Below, one piece after another: positions 15,143 to 22,911 of a DNA stretch of 24,778 bases. The translations under genes and the position numbers were made by a program. Within the stretch, counting starts at the first letter, position 1. The number at the start of each line of letters is the position of its first letter. The notes under the pieces are model-generated. The model searched no databases, was not told where the DNA came from, and saw only the letters and a program-made list of their open reading frames with translations. Origin of the DNA: Alphaproteobacteria bacterium UBA4588 (GTDB lineage Bacteria; Pseudomonadota; Alphaproteobacteria; Puniceispirillales; Puniceispirillaceae); assembly GCA_002387605.1 (NCBI GenBank), contig DGJU01000063.1:1-24778 (forward strand). The letters are read 5' to 3'.

Positions 15143-16183
15143 TCAATCAGCAAGCATTTTCTGCATATCAGTTTGATAGGCAAACAGACCAGCCGCGCCG
15201 CCTGTATGGACAAAAAGAACACGGCTGCCTTTGGCAATGGATTTGTCTTTTAGCATCTGAGGGATCGTTGCAAAGGATTTAGCGGTATAGACCGGGTCAA
15301 GGATATGCCCCTCATTATGGGCCATCATCTGAAGGGCTTGTTTGGCTATTGGGCCAAGCTGTCCATAGCCCGGCGCCAGAGCATCATCCCATAAATGGAT
15401 ATCATCCTCACTCAGAAAATCTGGGCAGCCAATAAGGGTGTTAAAAGAACCTGTAAGATGTCGAAGCCTGCTGGCTTGGGCGGCTTTAGGGCGCCGCACG
15501 CATGATCCGATAACACGCGCAGACGGGCAATAAATTTTCATTCCGGCCGCTAGTCCTAGATGTGTTGCGCCGCTCCCCGACCCCGTAATCACATAATCAA
15601 ACGGGTCTGTTGTCTGTGATGTAATTTCAGCAGCGCCGCGAATATACCCGAGCGCGCCTAATGGCGGTTTGGACTCAGAAAGCGGAATAACATAGGGTGT
15701 TCGCCCTTGCGCGCGCAATTTTTCAGCCTCTGCATACAGAGTATCATCAGCCCCGTTTTCATCCTCTCCTTCAGGATAATAAAGAATGTCAGCGCCAAGG
15801 AGATGATTGAGAAGAACATTTCCTGACTGTTGATAAGTGGGATCTGATTTAGCAACTCGTTCTTCGAGCTGTACAATTGCCTTCATGCCAAAGCGAACAG
15901 CACAGGCTGCTGCCAGCCTTACAAAATTTGACTGAATGGCACCTGTGATAAGGATCGTATCAGCCTGCTTATCGCAAGCCGCGCCAAAATAATACTCAAG
16001 CTGGCGTGCTTTATTTCCCCCAAAACTTGGCCCCGCTACATCATCACGCTTCATCCATAAATCAATATCAAGATGTGATGACAGCGCATGCAGCTGAATA
16101 AGCGGTGTTTCGCAATCAAGGATCGTCTGACGCGGTATCGCAGAAATCGTATCGATGATGGCAGCGTTTTGATGGCTTAACAT
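15143..16183 (-). CDS. PLP enzyme of the D-cysteine desulfhydrase/ACC deaminase family
   Basis: A 346-residue fold-type II PLP enzyme. The Schiff-base lysine is K58 in SFGGNKARQLEY, preceded by WMKRDD. GAIQSNFVRLAAACA (about 81-95) aligns with the QSNH/QSNQ block of D-cysteine desulfhydrase, cysteate lyase and ACC deaminase, but with Phe at the variable His/Gln position. ITGSGSGATHLGLAAG is the phosphate-binding loop. The reaction is probably a beta- or alpha,beta-elimination or deamination of a small D- or L-amino acid giving a keto acid and ammonia. AAGGA lies just before the ATG. It appears to be first in a two-gene unit with the arginase-family enzyme. The Phe makes the substrate hard to transfer from named relatives. 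Confidence 0.82.
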   Translation of the reverse strand: MLSHQNAAIIDTISAIPRQTILDCETPLIQLHALSSHLDIDLWMKRDDVAGPSFGGNKARQLEYYFGAACDKQADTILITGAIQSNFVRLAAACAVRFGMKAIVQLEERVAKSDPTYQQSGNVLLNHLLGADILYYPEGEDENGADDTLYAEAEKLRAQGRTPYVIPLSESKPPLGALGYIRGAAEITSQTTDPFDYVITGSGSGATHLGLAAGMKIYCPSARVIGSCVRRPKAAQASRLRHLTGSFNTLIGCPDFLSEDDIHLWDDALAPGYGQLGPIAKQALQMMAHNEGHILDPVYTAKSFATIPQMLKDKSIAKGSRVLFVHTGGAAGLFAYQTDMQKMLAD

Positions 16184-16361
16184 GGCTAGTCCTTCACAAA
16201 ATCTCTTTGGGAAATAGAGGTCTTTTTTGCACGTTAGGCAGACGTCCCTGCTATGGGCAATAAGATACTAATAGCGTATCCAAGAATATTGTCATCCAGA
16301 TAGCTTTCCTGCAAGGGGGCATATAGCATTCTGCCACGGCAATAGGGTGTTAAATCCTCTT

Positions 16362-16421
16362 AAACTAGAGTGTGGTGCGCTACCTAGTTTGGTTTCTATC
16401 AATATCATAATGAACATGATA
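16362..16421 (+). promoter_or_regulatory. Two inverted repeats upstream of the EamA exporter
   Basis: AAACTAG (16362-16368) and CTAGTTT (16384-16390) are perfect arms with a 15-bp spacer. TATCAT (16403-16408) and ATGATA (16416-16421) are perfect arms with a 7-bp spacer, directly before the AGGA ribosome binding site. They may be operators for the exporter gene. The remaining 248-bp gap also holds GATAC/GTATC arms at 16264-16280; I see no gene in it. Confidence 0.3.
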
Positions 16422-16431
16422 GGATTGGATT

Positions 16432-17343
16432 ATGGCATTTTTATCAGATAGTTCCAAAAATAGCGCAATGCTAAAAGCAATCATTTTTATGATTATTGGC
16501 GGTATTTCTATCACTGTGATGCAAGCATCGGTGAAGCTGTTAAGTGGGAGTATGCACCCCTTTGTCATAACGTTTTTCAGAGCCTTTCTGGTGCTTTTCA
16601 TCCTTTTGCCGGCGCTGTTTTTTTATGGCAATAAGGTGTTTTCAACATCATCATTTAAACTGCAGGCGATTAGAGGGGCAATTGGCGGGGCTGGCATGCT
16701 GTGTGTTTTTACCGGCCTCAGCATGATTTCACTTGCCGAAGCAACCACACTTCTTTTTACCGTTCCGATTTTTGCAACATTGCTGTCTGTTGTGTTTTTA
16801 TCAGAACGTGTCGGCATCAGGCGATGGAGCGCCATCATTGTTGGCTTCCTTGGTATATTGGTTGTGATGCGTCCGGAGGTTTCGTTTGGTATTGGTTATG
16901 CGTTACTGCTATGTGCTGCCATCAGCTGGTCAATTTCTATCCTCATTGCCAAAAAACTGACGGAAAAAGATAGCATTATTTCTATTACTTTTTGGCAAGC
17001 GACAGGCTGTGTTCCTATCGCTTTTTGTGCCTCTCTTTTAGTATGGGAATGGCCAAGCATTGAGCAGATTTTATGGCTGTTTGGGATAGCGGGGCTTGGC
17101 ACTGTAGGGCATGCGCTTTTATATGCGTCTCTCAAGCTGGGGCGGGTGTCGTTTATTCTGCCGTTAGACTATATCAGGATTATTTGGTCGTCTGTGCTTG
17201 GGTTTGTGCTTTTTGGCTATCTGCCTACTCTCCAGCTTTATGCCGGAAGTATGATGATTATTGGCGCTGCGGCATTTATCAGCTACCGGGAAATGAAAAT
17301 AGCAAAACCGCTGAGCGAAGAGCCAGCTATCTCAGACAAATAG
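16432..17343 (+). CDS. DMT-superfamily transporter, EamA family
   Basis: A 303-residue membrane protein with about ten hydrophobic helices arranged as two EamA repeats (about 20-148 and 160-288). Typical features are FRAFLVLFILLPALFF in helix 2, AEATTLLFTVPIFATLLSVVFLSERV at the end of the first repeat, and a short polar C terminus. EamA proteins export amino acids, purines or other metabolites, or act as S-adenosylmethionine/nucleotide-sugar carriers. AGGA sits 7 bp before the ATG. It is divergent from the PLP enzyme and convergent with the MetY fusion, so it may export a product or toxic intermediate of nearby amino-acid reactions. The substrate is unknown. Confidence 0.88.
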   Translation: MAFLSDSSKNSAMLKAIIFMIIGGISITVMQASVKLLSGSMHPFVITFFRAFLVLFILLPALFFYGNKVFSTSSFKLQAIRGAIGGAGMLCVFTGLSMISLAEATTLLFTVPIFATLLSVVFLSERVGIRRWSAIIVGFLGILVVMRPEVSFGIGYALLLCAAISWSISILIAKKLTEKDSIISITFWQATGCVPIAFCASLLVWEWPSIEQILWLFGIAGLGTVGHALLYASLKLGRVSFILPLDYIRIIWSSVLGFVLFGYLPTLQLYAGSMMIIGAAAFISYREMKIAKPLSEEPAISDK

Positions 17344-17396
17344 GGGTGATGCTATCTGCCCCCGACCCCCATGCAATAACAGCCCTGCGGTAAACG

Positions 17397-19196
17397 TTAT
17401 GGCGCATCGGCGCTGAGACTATCCAGACTGCCTGCTAAATCAGCGATAATATCATCACTATTCTCAATCCCAATAGAGACCCGTATCATGCCGTTATTTA
17501 TGCCAGCCTGTTGTTTCTGCTGGTCATCTAATTGGCGATGAGTTGTGCTGGCGGGATGAATGATAAGGCTTCGTGTATCGCCAACATTAGCTAGATGCGA
17601 TAGCAGATTACAATTCTCTACCAGCCTCTGGCCTGCTTCATAGCCGCCCTTAAGGGTGAAGGTAAAGACCGACCCTGCCCCTAGGGTGAGGTATTTCTGG
17701 GAGAGCTCAAAACAGGGGCTATCGTGAAACCCTGACCAGGAGACTGAGGCTATCTTTGGATGGGCGCGCAAGAATTCGGCTACTTTTTTTGCATTTTCAT
17801 TATGCTGGCGCATCCGAAGGGGAAGTGTTTCCATGCCTGTTAAGGTGAGAAACGCATTCATCGGGGCCATTGTCGGGCCAAGGTCGCGCAAAACGCTGGC
17901 ATGACAGAAGGTAATATAGCTGAGCGTGCCAAAGGTTTCTGCAAACCGAATGCCGTGATAGGCAGGATTAGGCTCTGTCAGGGCTGAGGACGTTCTGGCT
18001 TTGGCCCAGTCAAACTGGCCCATATCAACCACGGCTCCGCCAAGGGCATTGCCATGGCCAGACAGAAACTTTGTGGTTGAGTAAACAATAATATCGGCGC
18101 CGAAATCCCCTGGCTTGCACATTACAGGCGTTGCCATTGTATTATCGATAATAAGCGGAATACCGGCATTATGAGCAATATGCGCCAGAGCCTCAATATC
18201 AGAGACAATGCCGTCCGGGTTAGACAGGCTCTCAGCAAAAAGGGCAGTGACCTGTTGGTCTTCAACAGCACGTTCAACAGCGCCTAAATCGTGAATATCA
18301 ACGAGTTCAGCATCCCATCCAAAACTTTTGAAGCTTTGGGTGAACTGGGTAATCGACCCGCCATAAAGATGCTTGCTTGCAATAATCTTGCGCCCCGGTG
18401 CCATTAAGGGATAGAGCGCTATCAGTTGAGCGGCATGACCTGATGCCACACAGCAGGCACCGATTGCGCCATCAAGTGAAGCAATTTTTTGTTCCAGAGC
18501 CGCTGTTGTTGGATTGGACAGACGGCCATAAACATTCCCCGGCTCTTGCAAGTCATAAAGGCTGGCGGCATGATCAGCATCATCAAAGGTAAAAGCGGCT
18601 GTCTGATAAAGCGGCGTGATGCGCGCGCCAGTTGCGCCATCGGGCCGCGTGCCGGCATGTACAGCAAGCGTTTCAAGATTATGAGATGTTACAAACCCGC
18701 CATTGCGTGCCGGGACTGGGGGCAATGATACTTTCTGGCGCCGTGCAGACAGAAGACCGGAGGCAAAACCACCATTTCCAAGCAGGCCAGATAAGCGTGA
18801 ATGTTCAATCTTGGGGCATTTATTCATAATGACGGACAGGCCTGCATCCTGCGCAATTTTTTCTGCCGCGTGGCTTACCACCCCTATCTGGAGCCAAAGA
18901 CATTTAGCGCCGATTGCAATGGCGTCACGGGCAATCTCTGGACAATCATCTGGCCGCCTGAAGACATCAACAATATCTACAGCAAATGGGATATCAGATA
19001 GCGAAGCAAAGACAGGCTCTCCTAATATTTCCTGACCGGCAAGACGGGGATTTATAGGCGCTATTCTATAGCCTTGCTTTTGAAGATATTTCATCACGTA
19101 AAAGGACGGACGCTTCCAGTCATCACTTGCCCCGACGACAGCGATTGTTTTTGCCTGTTCGAGAATTGTGACTATCTGCAATTCATGGTCGGTCAT
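17397..19196 (-). CDS. CoA-binding domain fused to O-acetylhomoserine sulfhydrylase (MetY)
   Basis: A protein of about 599 residues in two parts. Residues 1-140 are a CoA-binding-type Rossmann domain (YccU/succinyl-CoA-synthetase alpha-like), with TIAVVGASDDWKRPSFYVM, GYRIAPINPRLAGQEILG and VIMNKCPKIEHSRL. From about 172 a full MetY-type PLP enzyme follows: ETLAVHAGTRPDGATGARIT, GNVYGRLSNPTTAALE and Schiff-base K378 in YSTTKFLSGHG. The linker is about 30 residues. I favour the ATG at 19196, where AAGG is 9 bp upstream; an in-frame ATG at 19202 is only 3 bp from it. The two domains are often separate neighbouring genes in proteobacteria; the fusion suggests the CoA-binding domain regulates or serves the homocysteine-forming step. 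There is no frameshift at the joint. Confidence 0.88.
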   Translation of the reverse strand: MTDHELQIVTILEQAKTIAVVGASDDWKRPSFYVMKYLQKQGYRIAPINPRLAGQEILGEPVFASLSDIPFAVDIVDVFRRPDDCPEIARDAIAIGAKCLWLQIGVVSHAAEKIAQDAGLSVIMNKCPKIEHSRLSGLLGNGGFASGLLSARRQKVSLPPVPARNGGFVTSHNLETLAVHAGTRPDGATGARITPLYQTAAFTFDDADHAASLYDLQEPGNVYGRLSNPTTAALEQKIASLDGAIGACCVASGHAAQLIALYPLMAPGRKIIASKHLYGGSITQFTQSFKSFGWDAELVDIHDLGAVERAVEDQQVTALFAESLSNPDGIVSDIEALAHIAHNAGIPLIIDNTMATPVMCKPGDFGADIIVYSTTKFLSGHGNALGGAVVDMGQFDWAKARTSSALTEPNPAYHGIRFAETFGTLSYITFCHASVLRDLGPTMAPMNAFLTLTGMETLPLRMRQHNENAKKVAEFLRAHPKIASVSWSGFHDSPCFELSQKYLTLGAGSVFTFTLKGGYEAGQRLVENCNLLSHLANVGDTRSLIIHPASTTHRQLDDQQKQQAGINNGMIRVSIGIENSDDIIADLAGSLDSLSADAP

Positions 19197-19479
19197 TTTC
19201 ATCTACCTTAAAAAAAATCTGAACTTTGTCTATCACAGAAGCATCTTGGTTTGAACAGAGAGAAAGACGACGTCTTGCAATCATTTCTGTTAAATCAGGC
19301 TGTGGTTAGAATGTTTTTCTAAAAAGTGGCTCACTATCAGAATGATTCTTGCCAAAGCATCTCTCCGCTCATCCATATTAGCAAAAGCGAAGTATATAGT
19401 TTGGTTCATCGTAAGGCGTAGTTATGCGCCTTTCAGCTGGCCGAAATTATAATGGCATTTTAGCAAAGGTTATCATTCA

Positions 19480-20628
19480 ATGACGCGCATCTCACCAGAT
19501 AGTTTTTCAGCAGCACAAGATGATTTGGCACATTTTCTGAATAATCATCTTGTCCATTATGACGCGCGCAGAAATTATGATTTTGGGGCTCTGGACCGCA
19601 GCAATGTATCGGGCTTATCAAAATATATCTCGCACAGGGTTTTGTGTGAATATGACGTTGTGCGGCAGACCTTGAAACGCGCACCGTTGGCGGAGGTCGA
19701 GAAATTCGTTCAAGAAGTATTTTGGCGAATCTACTGGAAAGGCTGGCTCGAACACCGGCCGTCTGTCTGGCATGATTTTGTGCGGTTCGATGCTGATTGC
19801 TTTGCTCAGAAAGATTATAGAAACGCTGTTGAGGGGCGGACCGGCATTGCGTGTTTTGATGCCTGGGTAGCCGAATTGCAAGAGACCAATTATCTTCATA
19901 ATCACACCAGAATGTGGTTCGCCAGTATCTGGATTTTTACCTTGGGATTACCATGGCAAGCTGGCGCGCGTTTTTTTCAAGAACATCTGCTGGATGGCGA
20001 TGCAGCATCTAATACGTTGGGCTGGCGATGGGTCGCAGGCATCCAGACCAAAGGCAAACATTATCTCGCCAGAGCAAGCAATATCGAGCAATTTACAAAA
20101 GGTCGTTTCGGGCCCGATAGCCTGAATGAGACCGCTGCGCCGAGGGAAGAGAATATCATCCATGAGATGATACCATTTGATTACACAATGATAGGCAAGA
20201 AAGTCTTTAACACCCTCATTATATGCGATACAGACCTTCATCTGCCGGCTGGAACAGGGTCATATGCTGACTATGATAATGTTTTTATTCTCTGTCTTGA
20301 TAATGCCCGGCGACAGCTTGGTGTGAGCCATAATGTTCTGACCTTTAAAAAAGGGCTGGTAGGGGATTTCCAAGCGCGATGTGACGGATCGGAAGTAATA
20401 TCAGCAGATGATTTTGAAATATTTGCCTCACAGAATGACGGCGTTGATGTTATCTATCCCTCGATTGGCGATAATTTGGATTACCTAAAACGGATGCAGA
20501 ATACGCATAATCTGACGGTTAATTTCCGGAAAAAACAGCAAGATTTATTTTGCTGGCAGTTTGCCCAGAAAGGGTTTTTTAATTTCAAACGGAATATCCC
20601 GCATATCATTGAGCATTTTAATCTGTAA
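19480..20628 (+). CDS. Photolyase/cryptochrome FAD-binding domain protein with unusual C-terminal domain
   Basis: A 382-residue protein that starts directly with the photolyase FAD-binding helical domain and lacks the usual N-terminal antenna domain. SGLSKYISHRVL (44-55), VQEVFWRIYWKGWLE (77-91), GRTGIACFDA (119-128), NHTRMWFAS (141-149), EHLLDGDAASNTLGWRWVAG (168-187) and KGRFGPDSL match the core. D172, D174 and N178 fit the FAD site; W182 and W159 fit two of the E. coli electron-transfer tryptophans, while the third seems absent. After residue 240 a separate alpha/beta region follows (FNTLIICDTDLHLP, DNVFILCLDNARRQ, DVIYPSIGDNLDYLKRM), which looks Rossmann-like. AAAGG precedes the ATG by 9 bp. 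It may be a light-responsive flavoprotein or a repair enzyme with reordered domains. Confidence 0.85.
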   Translation: MTRISPDSFSAAQDDLAHFLNNHLVHYDARRNYDFGALDRSNVSGLSKYISHRVLCEYDVVRQTLKRAPLAEVEKFVQEVFWRIYWKGWLEHRPSVWHDFVRFDADCFAQKDYRNAVEGRTGIACFDAWVAELQETNYLHNHTRMWFASIWIFTLGLPWQAGARFFQEHLLDGDAASNTLGWRWVAGIQTKGKHYLARASNIEQFTKGRFGPDSLNETAAPREENIIHEMIPFDYTMIGKKVFNTLIICDTDLHLPAGTGSYADYDNVFILCLDNARRQLGVSHNVLTFKKGLVGDFQARCDGSEVISADDFEIFASQNDGVDVIYPSIGDNLDYLKRMQNTHNLTVNFRKKQQDLFCWQFAQKGFFNFKRNIPHIIEHFNL

Positions 20629-20699
20629 GAATAGGTCTTGTTACATGGCGCCTTAGCAACAGCCTGTGATGTTTATTCTCTCTAGCCGGTTATAAAAGT

Positions 20700-21212
20700 A
20701 TGAGACGTTTTTTTCCTATCCTCACAGCCGTGATGTTGCTCATATCTAGCCCGCCCAATGGCGCGGCGCAGGAGTGGCGTGGCCAGATGCCAGAGCTTGT
20801 CGGGCAGGGCATTCTAAGCGTGTTCTTTATGGATGTTTATCTCCTCAAGCTGTACTCGCAGGATGGTACATTTTCACTGAACCGCGATTTTGTGCTCGAA
20901 TTTACCTATAAAAGGCCGGTATCAAAGGACGTCATTATTGATGCGTCACTGGATGAGATGAAAAAAGCTGGCGGCGTGGACGCGGCTCAACTGACAGCGT
21001 GGCGCGATAAGTTAGGCAAAGCCCTTATTGATATGGAAGCTGATGAAACGGCCTCTGTTATCTTCTCAGAAGAGGGCGTGATTACCTTTTTCTCGCCAAA
21101 TAATCCTGCAGTCTCATTTCAGGATCCCGCGCTCAGAAACAGCTTTGCATCGATTTGGCTGGGAGATAAAACATCCCATCCATCGCTGAGAAAAAAACTC
21201 CTCGGCAAATAG
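20700..21212 (+). CDS. Periplasmic chalcone-isomerase-like protein (Chalcone_3 type)
   Basis: A 170-residue protein with a signal peptide (MRRFFPILTAVMLLISSPP, cleavage near GAAQ). The mature part has GQGILSVFFMDVYLLKLYSQDG, FVLEFTYKRPVSKDVIIDAS and SFASIWLGDKTSHPSLRKKLLG, matching bacterial chalcone-isomerase-like proteins of unknown substrate. No enzymatic activity should be assumed. There is no good Shine-Dalgarno before the ATG. It lies 71 bp downstream of the photolyase-like gene on the same strand. In many proteobacteria members of this family occur beside photolyase genes in light- or singlet-oxygen-responsive groups, which fits co-transcription here. Confidence 0.8.
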   Translation: MRRFFPILTAVMLLISSPPNGAAQEWRGQMPELVGQGILSVFFMDVYLLKLYSQDGTFSLNRDFVLEFTYKRPVSKDVIIDASLDEMKKAGGVDAAQLTAWRDKLGKALIDMEADETASVIFSEEGVITFFSPNNPAVSFQDPALRNSFASIWLGDKTSHPSLRKKLLGK

Positions 21213-21248
21213 GCAATGTCATGAGCGAAGCGTTTGTGGCGCTATGAG

Positions 21249-21647
21249 CTATTGGCTTAACTTATTATCATTGGTTAGGCCAGCAGACATACAACCCTTC
21301 TGGATTGCGCTCTCCTGAATAGCGTTTAGCTGGCCTTTTATGAGGGCAACCTGCTCTCTCATATCATCATTATCAATCAGAAATAATGTTGGCCAGAAAA
21401 ACAGGCTTGCCGCAACAGCACCTGTATCATTGTTAGCAATTCTATCCTGTTGTTTGTTAACTGATTGGCCGTGCATGATAAGCCTATTATATTCCTGATT
21501 GAGTGTGTCACACTCATAATCCTTATACATCAAGGGCGAGATGTAGGAGGGCTGAATATTTGCAGCCTTATCAGCGCATCCCGCTAGAAGCACCACGCCC
21601 GATATAAAAACAGCATGTGTGATTGCATTGATGACAGTATGTTTCAT
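21249..21647 (-). CDS. Small outer-membrane-type lipoprotein of unknown function
   Basis: A 132-residue protein with a lipoprotein signal ending in VLLAGC. I start it at MKHTVINAI (21647), because an AGAGA ribosome binding site lies upstream and the frame to 21686 would place charged residues ahead of the signal. After the lipid-anchored cysteine the conserved YISPLMYKDYECDTLNQEYNRL recalls a widespread family of small proteobacterial lipoproteins (SPLQY...CDQL), with FFWPTLFLIDND and KGQLNAIQESAIQKGC in the same order. The function is unknown. It is convergent with the chalcone-isomerase-like gene. Confidence 0.7.
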   Translation of the reverse strand: MKHTVINAITHAVFISGVVLLAGCADKAANIQPSYISPLMYKDYECDTLNQEYNRLIMHGQSVNKQQDRIANNDTGAVAASLFFWPTLFLIDNDDMREQVALIKGQLNAIQESAIQKGCMSAGLTNDNKLSQ

Positions 21648-21719
21648 TTGTTGTCTCTTTTTGGTTATGAGCCACCGCATAGCCATACTGTTCTTTGGCG
21701 CTACTACACCTGATAATTT

Positions 21720-21749
21720 TACATATCAGATATTTTTAAAAAGAGTCAA
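21720..21749 (-). promoter_or_regulatory. Candidate sigma70 promoter for the lipoprotein gene
   Basis: On the minus strand TTGACT (21744-21749) and TATGTA (21720-21725) are 18 bp apart, with an extended -10 TG one base upstream of the -10. The ATG is about 73 bp downstream. This is the best promoter-like match I found in the window. Confidence 0.45.
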
Positions 21750-21806
21750 GCTATTGAAAAAATTGTATAAAATAAGAAAACACTAATATAGTGAACCCTA
21801 TTTTTG

Positions 21807-21840
21807 GCCTGCACAGCTTATGCGGCTAAGCCGGGCAGGC
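21807..21840. repeat. Nested hairpin in the 282-bp gap between lipoprotein and GST genes
   Basis: GCCTGC (21807-21812) pairs with GCAGGC (21835-21840), and within it CGGCT-A-AGCCG (21823-21833) forms a second stem. CACTA-ATA-TAGTG (21781-21793) lies just upstream. Neither strand shows a T-tract after the hairpin. It lies about 90 bp beyond the GST stop codon on the minus strand, and its role is unknown. I see no gene in the gap. Confidence 0.3.
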
Positions 21841-21929
21841 GCGCAGAGATAGCTCCCCCACTATTCCCGCTAGCGAGCACATCACTGTATCATAGATAAG
21901 ATATCGACGTTAACGCACTAGGCGTCTCA

Positions 21930-22544
21930 TCAGTCATATAATGGCAGAACAGCTTGTACCGAAGGCCGTGTTTTCATCAGGGCATCATGCGCTTTTAATT
22001 TTGGGTAATCATCTAATGAAACGCCATCTGGCCCCAGCCAGCGTGTTATGAGCGCAAGATAGGGATCGCACAGTGAATAGGTCTCGCCAAGAACATAGGG
22101 GCCTTTGAAATAATGGCTCTCTATCAAGCTCGCATAGCTTGCCATATTGCTTGCCACTTTTGCTGTCATATGGGCTTGGGCATCTTTATCATCAGCCCAT
22201 CGTGATCCCCTATGCTTATGCGCATGGGCGACATGGACGGTTGAAGCAAGAAACATATTAAAGGCTTGCGCTTCGGCGAGGGCAAAGGGGTCTTGCGGCG
22301 CCAATTTTTTATCGGGATACATCTGCGCGATATAGAGCAGAATAGCAGGGTTCTCTGTTAAGATTCCATTGGGTGTTGCCAAAGCCGGCACCCTACCTTT
22401 GATATTAATGGCAAGAAACTCTGGTGAGGTTTGCTCGCCCGTATCAAAGTCTATGTGCTTCACTTCAAAATCAGCTTCAGCGTCATGAAGTAAAATATGC
22501 GGCGCATAAGCGCAGGATTTTTTACAATAATAAAGTGTTAGCAT
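21930..22544 (-). CDS. Glutathione S-transferase family protein
   Basis: A 204-residue protein of normal GST length. The thioredoxin-like N-terminal domain runs to about residue 78 with LYYCKKSCAYAPHI (C11 at the position of the beta-class catalytic cysteine), the cis-proline block RVPAL and TENPAILLYIAQ for glutathione binding; the usual ES pair reads EN. The alpha-helical C-terminal domain follows, with LCDPYLALITRWL. It could conjugate or reduce electrophiles, but the substrate is not known. AGAGACC lies before the ATG. A short membrane ORF ends 19 bp upstream on the same strand. Confidence 0.85.
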   Translation of the reverse strand: MLTLYYCKKSCAYAPHILLHDAEADFEVKHIDFDTGEQTSPEFLAINIKGRVPALATPNGILTENPAILLYIAQMYPDKKLAPQDPFALAEAQAFNMFLASTVHVAHAHKHRGSRWADDKDAQAHMTAKVASNMASYASLIESHYFKGPYVLGETYSLCDPYLALITRWLGPDGVSLDDYPKLKAHDALMKTRPSVQAVLPLYD

Positions 22545-22563
22545 CTGGGTGGTCTCTTTTCTG

Positions 22564-22737
22564 TTATTTCTTGAATAAAATCAGCCTTATCAGACGCCAC
22601 AACCCCCTAAACAGGATTGATCTCACAAAGGGGTTTTGCAAAAGACGGCGCGCATAAAGGCGCAGTTTTGGAAATAAGCCTATTGCAAACAATACCAGTG
22701 CGCCAGCCATTATGGATATGATGAGTATCTTTATCAT
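22564..22737 (-). CDS. Short membrane protein (57 residues), hypothetical
   Basis: A small frame that I translated by hand: it begins MIKILIISIMAGALVLFA, contains one likely transmembrane helix at about residues 3-22, and ends in a basic/hydrophobic tail (YARRLLQNPFVRS, RGLWRLIRLILFKK). A GGAG lies 12 bp before the ATG, rather far. It ends 19 bp before the GST start on the same strand, so the two may be one unit. I do not recognise a family. Its length makes it uncertain, but the amphipathic, arginine-rich C terminus and complete frame make it look real. Confidence 0.5.
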   Translation of the reverse strand: MIKILIISIMAGALVLFAIGLFPKLRLYARRLLQNPFVRSILFRGLWRLIRLILFKK

Positions 22738-22757
22738 TGCCCCAGAAGGCTCCTTGC

Positions 22758-22778
22758 TATCATCGGCCTATCATCGGC
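22758..22778. repeat. Tandem TATCATCGGC repeat in a divergent promoter gap
   Basis: TATCATCGGC occurs at 22758-22767 and again at 22769-22778, an 11-bp period, in the 174-bp gap between the minus-strand small ORF and the plus-strand gene at 22912. The spacing fits paired binding on one face of the helix. No regulator is known. Confidence 0.25.
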
Positions 22779-22911
22779 GTCTAGTAGTGCCGGCATTATC
22801 TCTGCCCCTTTTGCATGACCCAATGGGGGTGTGCGCGCAAGGTTAAAAAAACTGAAATAAACCTAAAATCATTTTGCGCTCGTATAGAGAGATAGAAAAA
22901 GGGAGACCACA

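Noticed and set aside
17344..17396. GGGG/CCCC hairpin after the EamA gene as a terminator
   Set aside because: The stem is only about four pairs and no T-tract follows.
19203..19320. SAM-II-like words (CTGATTTAAC then ATTGCAAG) on the minus strand upstream of the MetY fusion
   Set aside because: Upstream of a methionine gene this looked like a SAM-II riboswitch core, but the flanking bases do not form the P1 stem and the required GCTAAA..AGGG block downstream is missing. A covariance search with the Rfam SAM-II and SAM-V models would settle it.
19413..19432. AAGGCG/CGCCTT stem before the photolyase-like gene as a terminator
   Set aside because: Only six pairs with an 8-nt loop and no T-tract; too weak to call.
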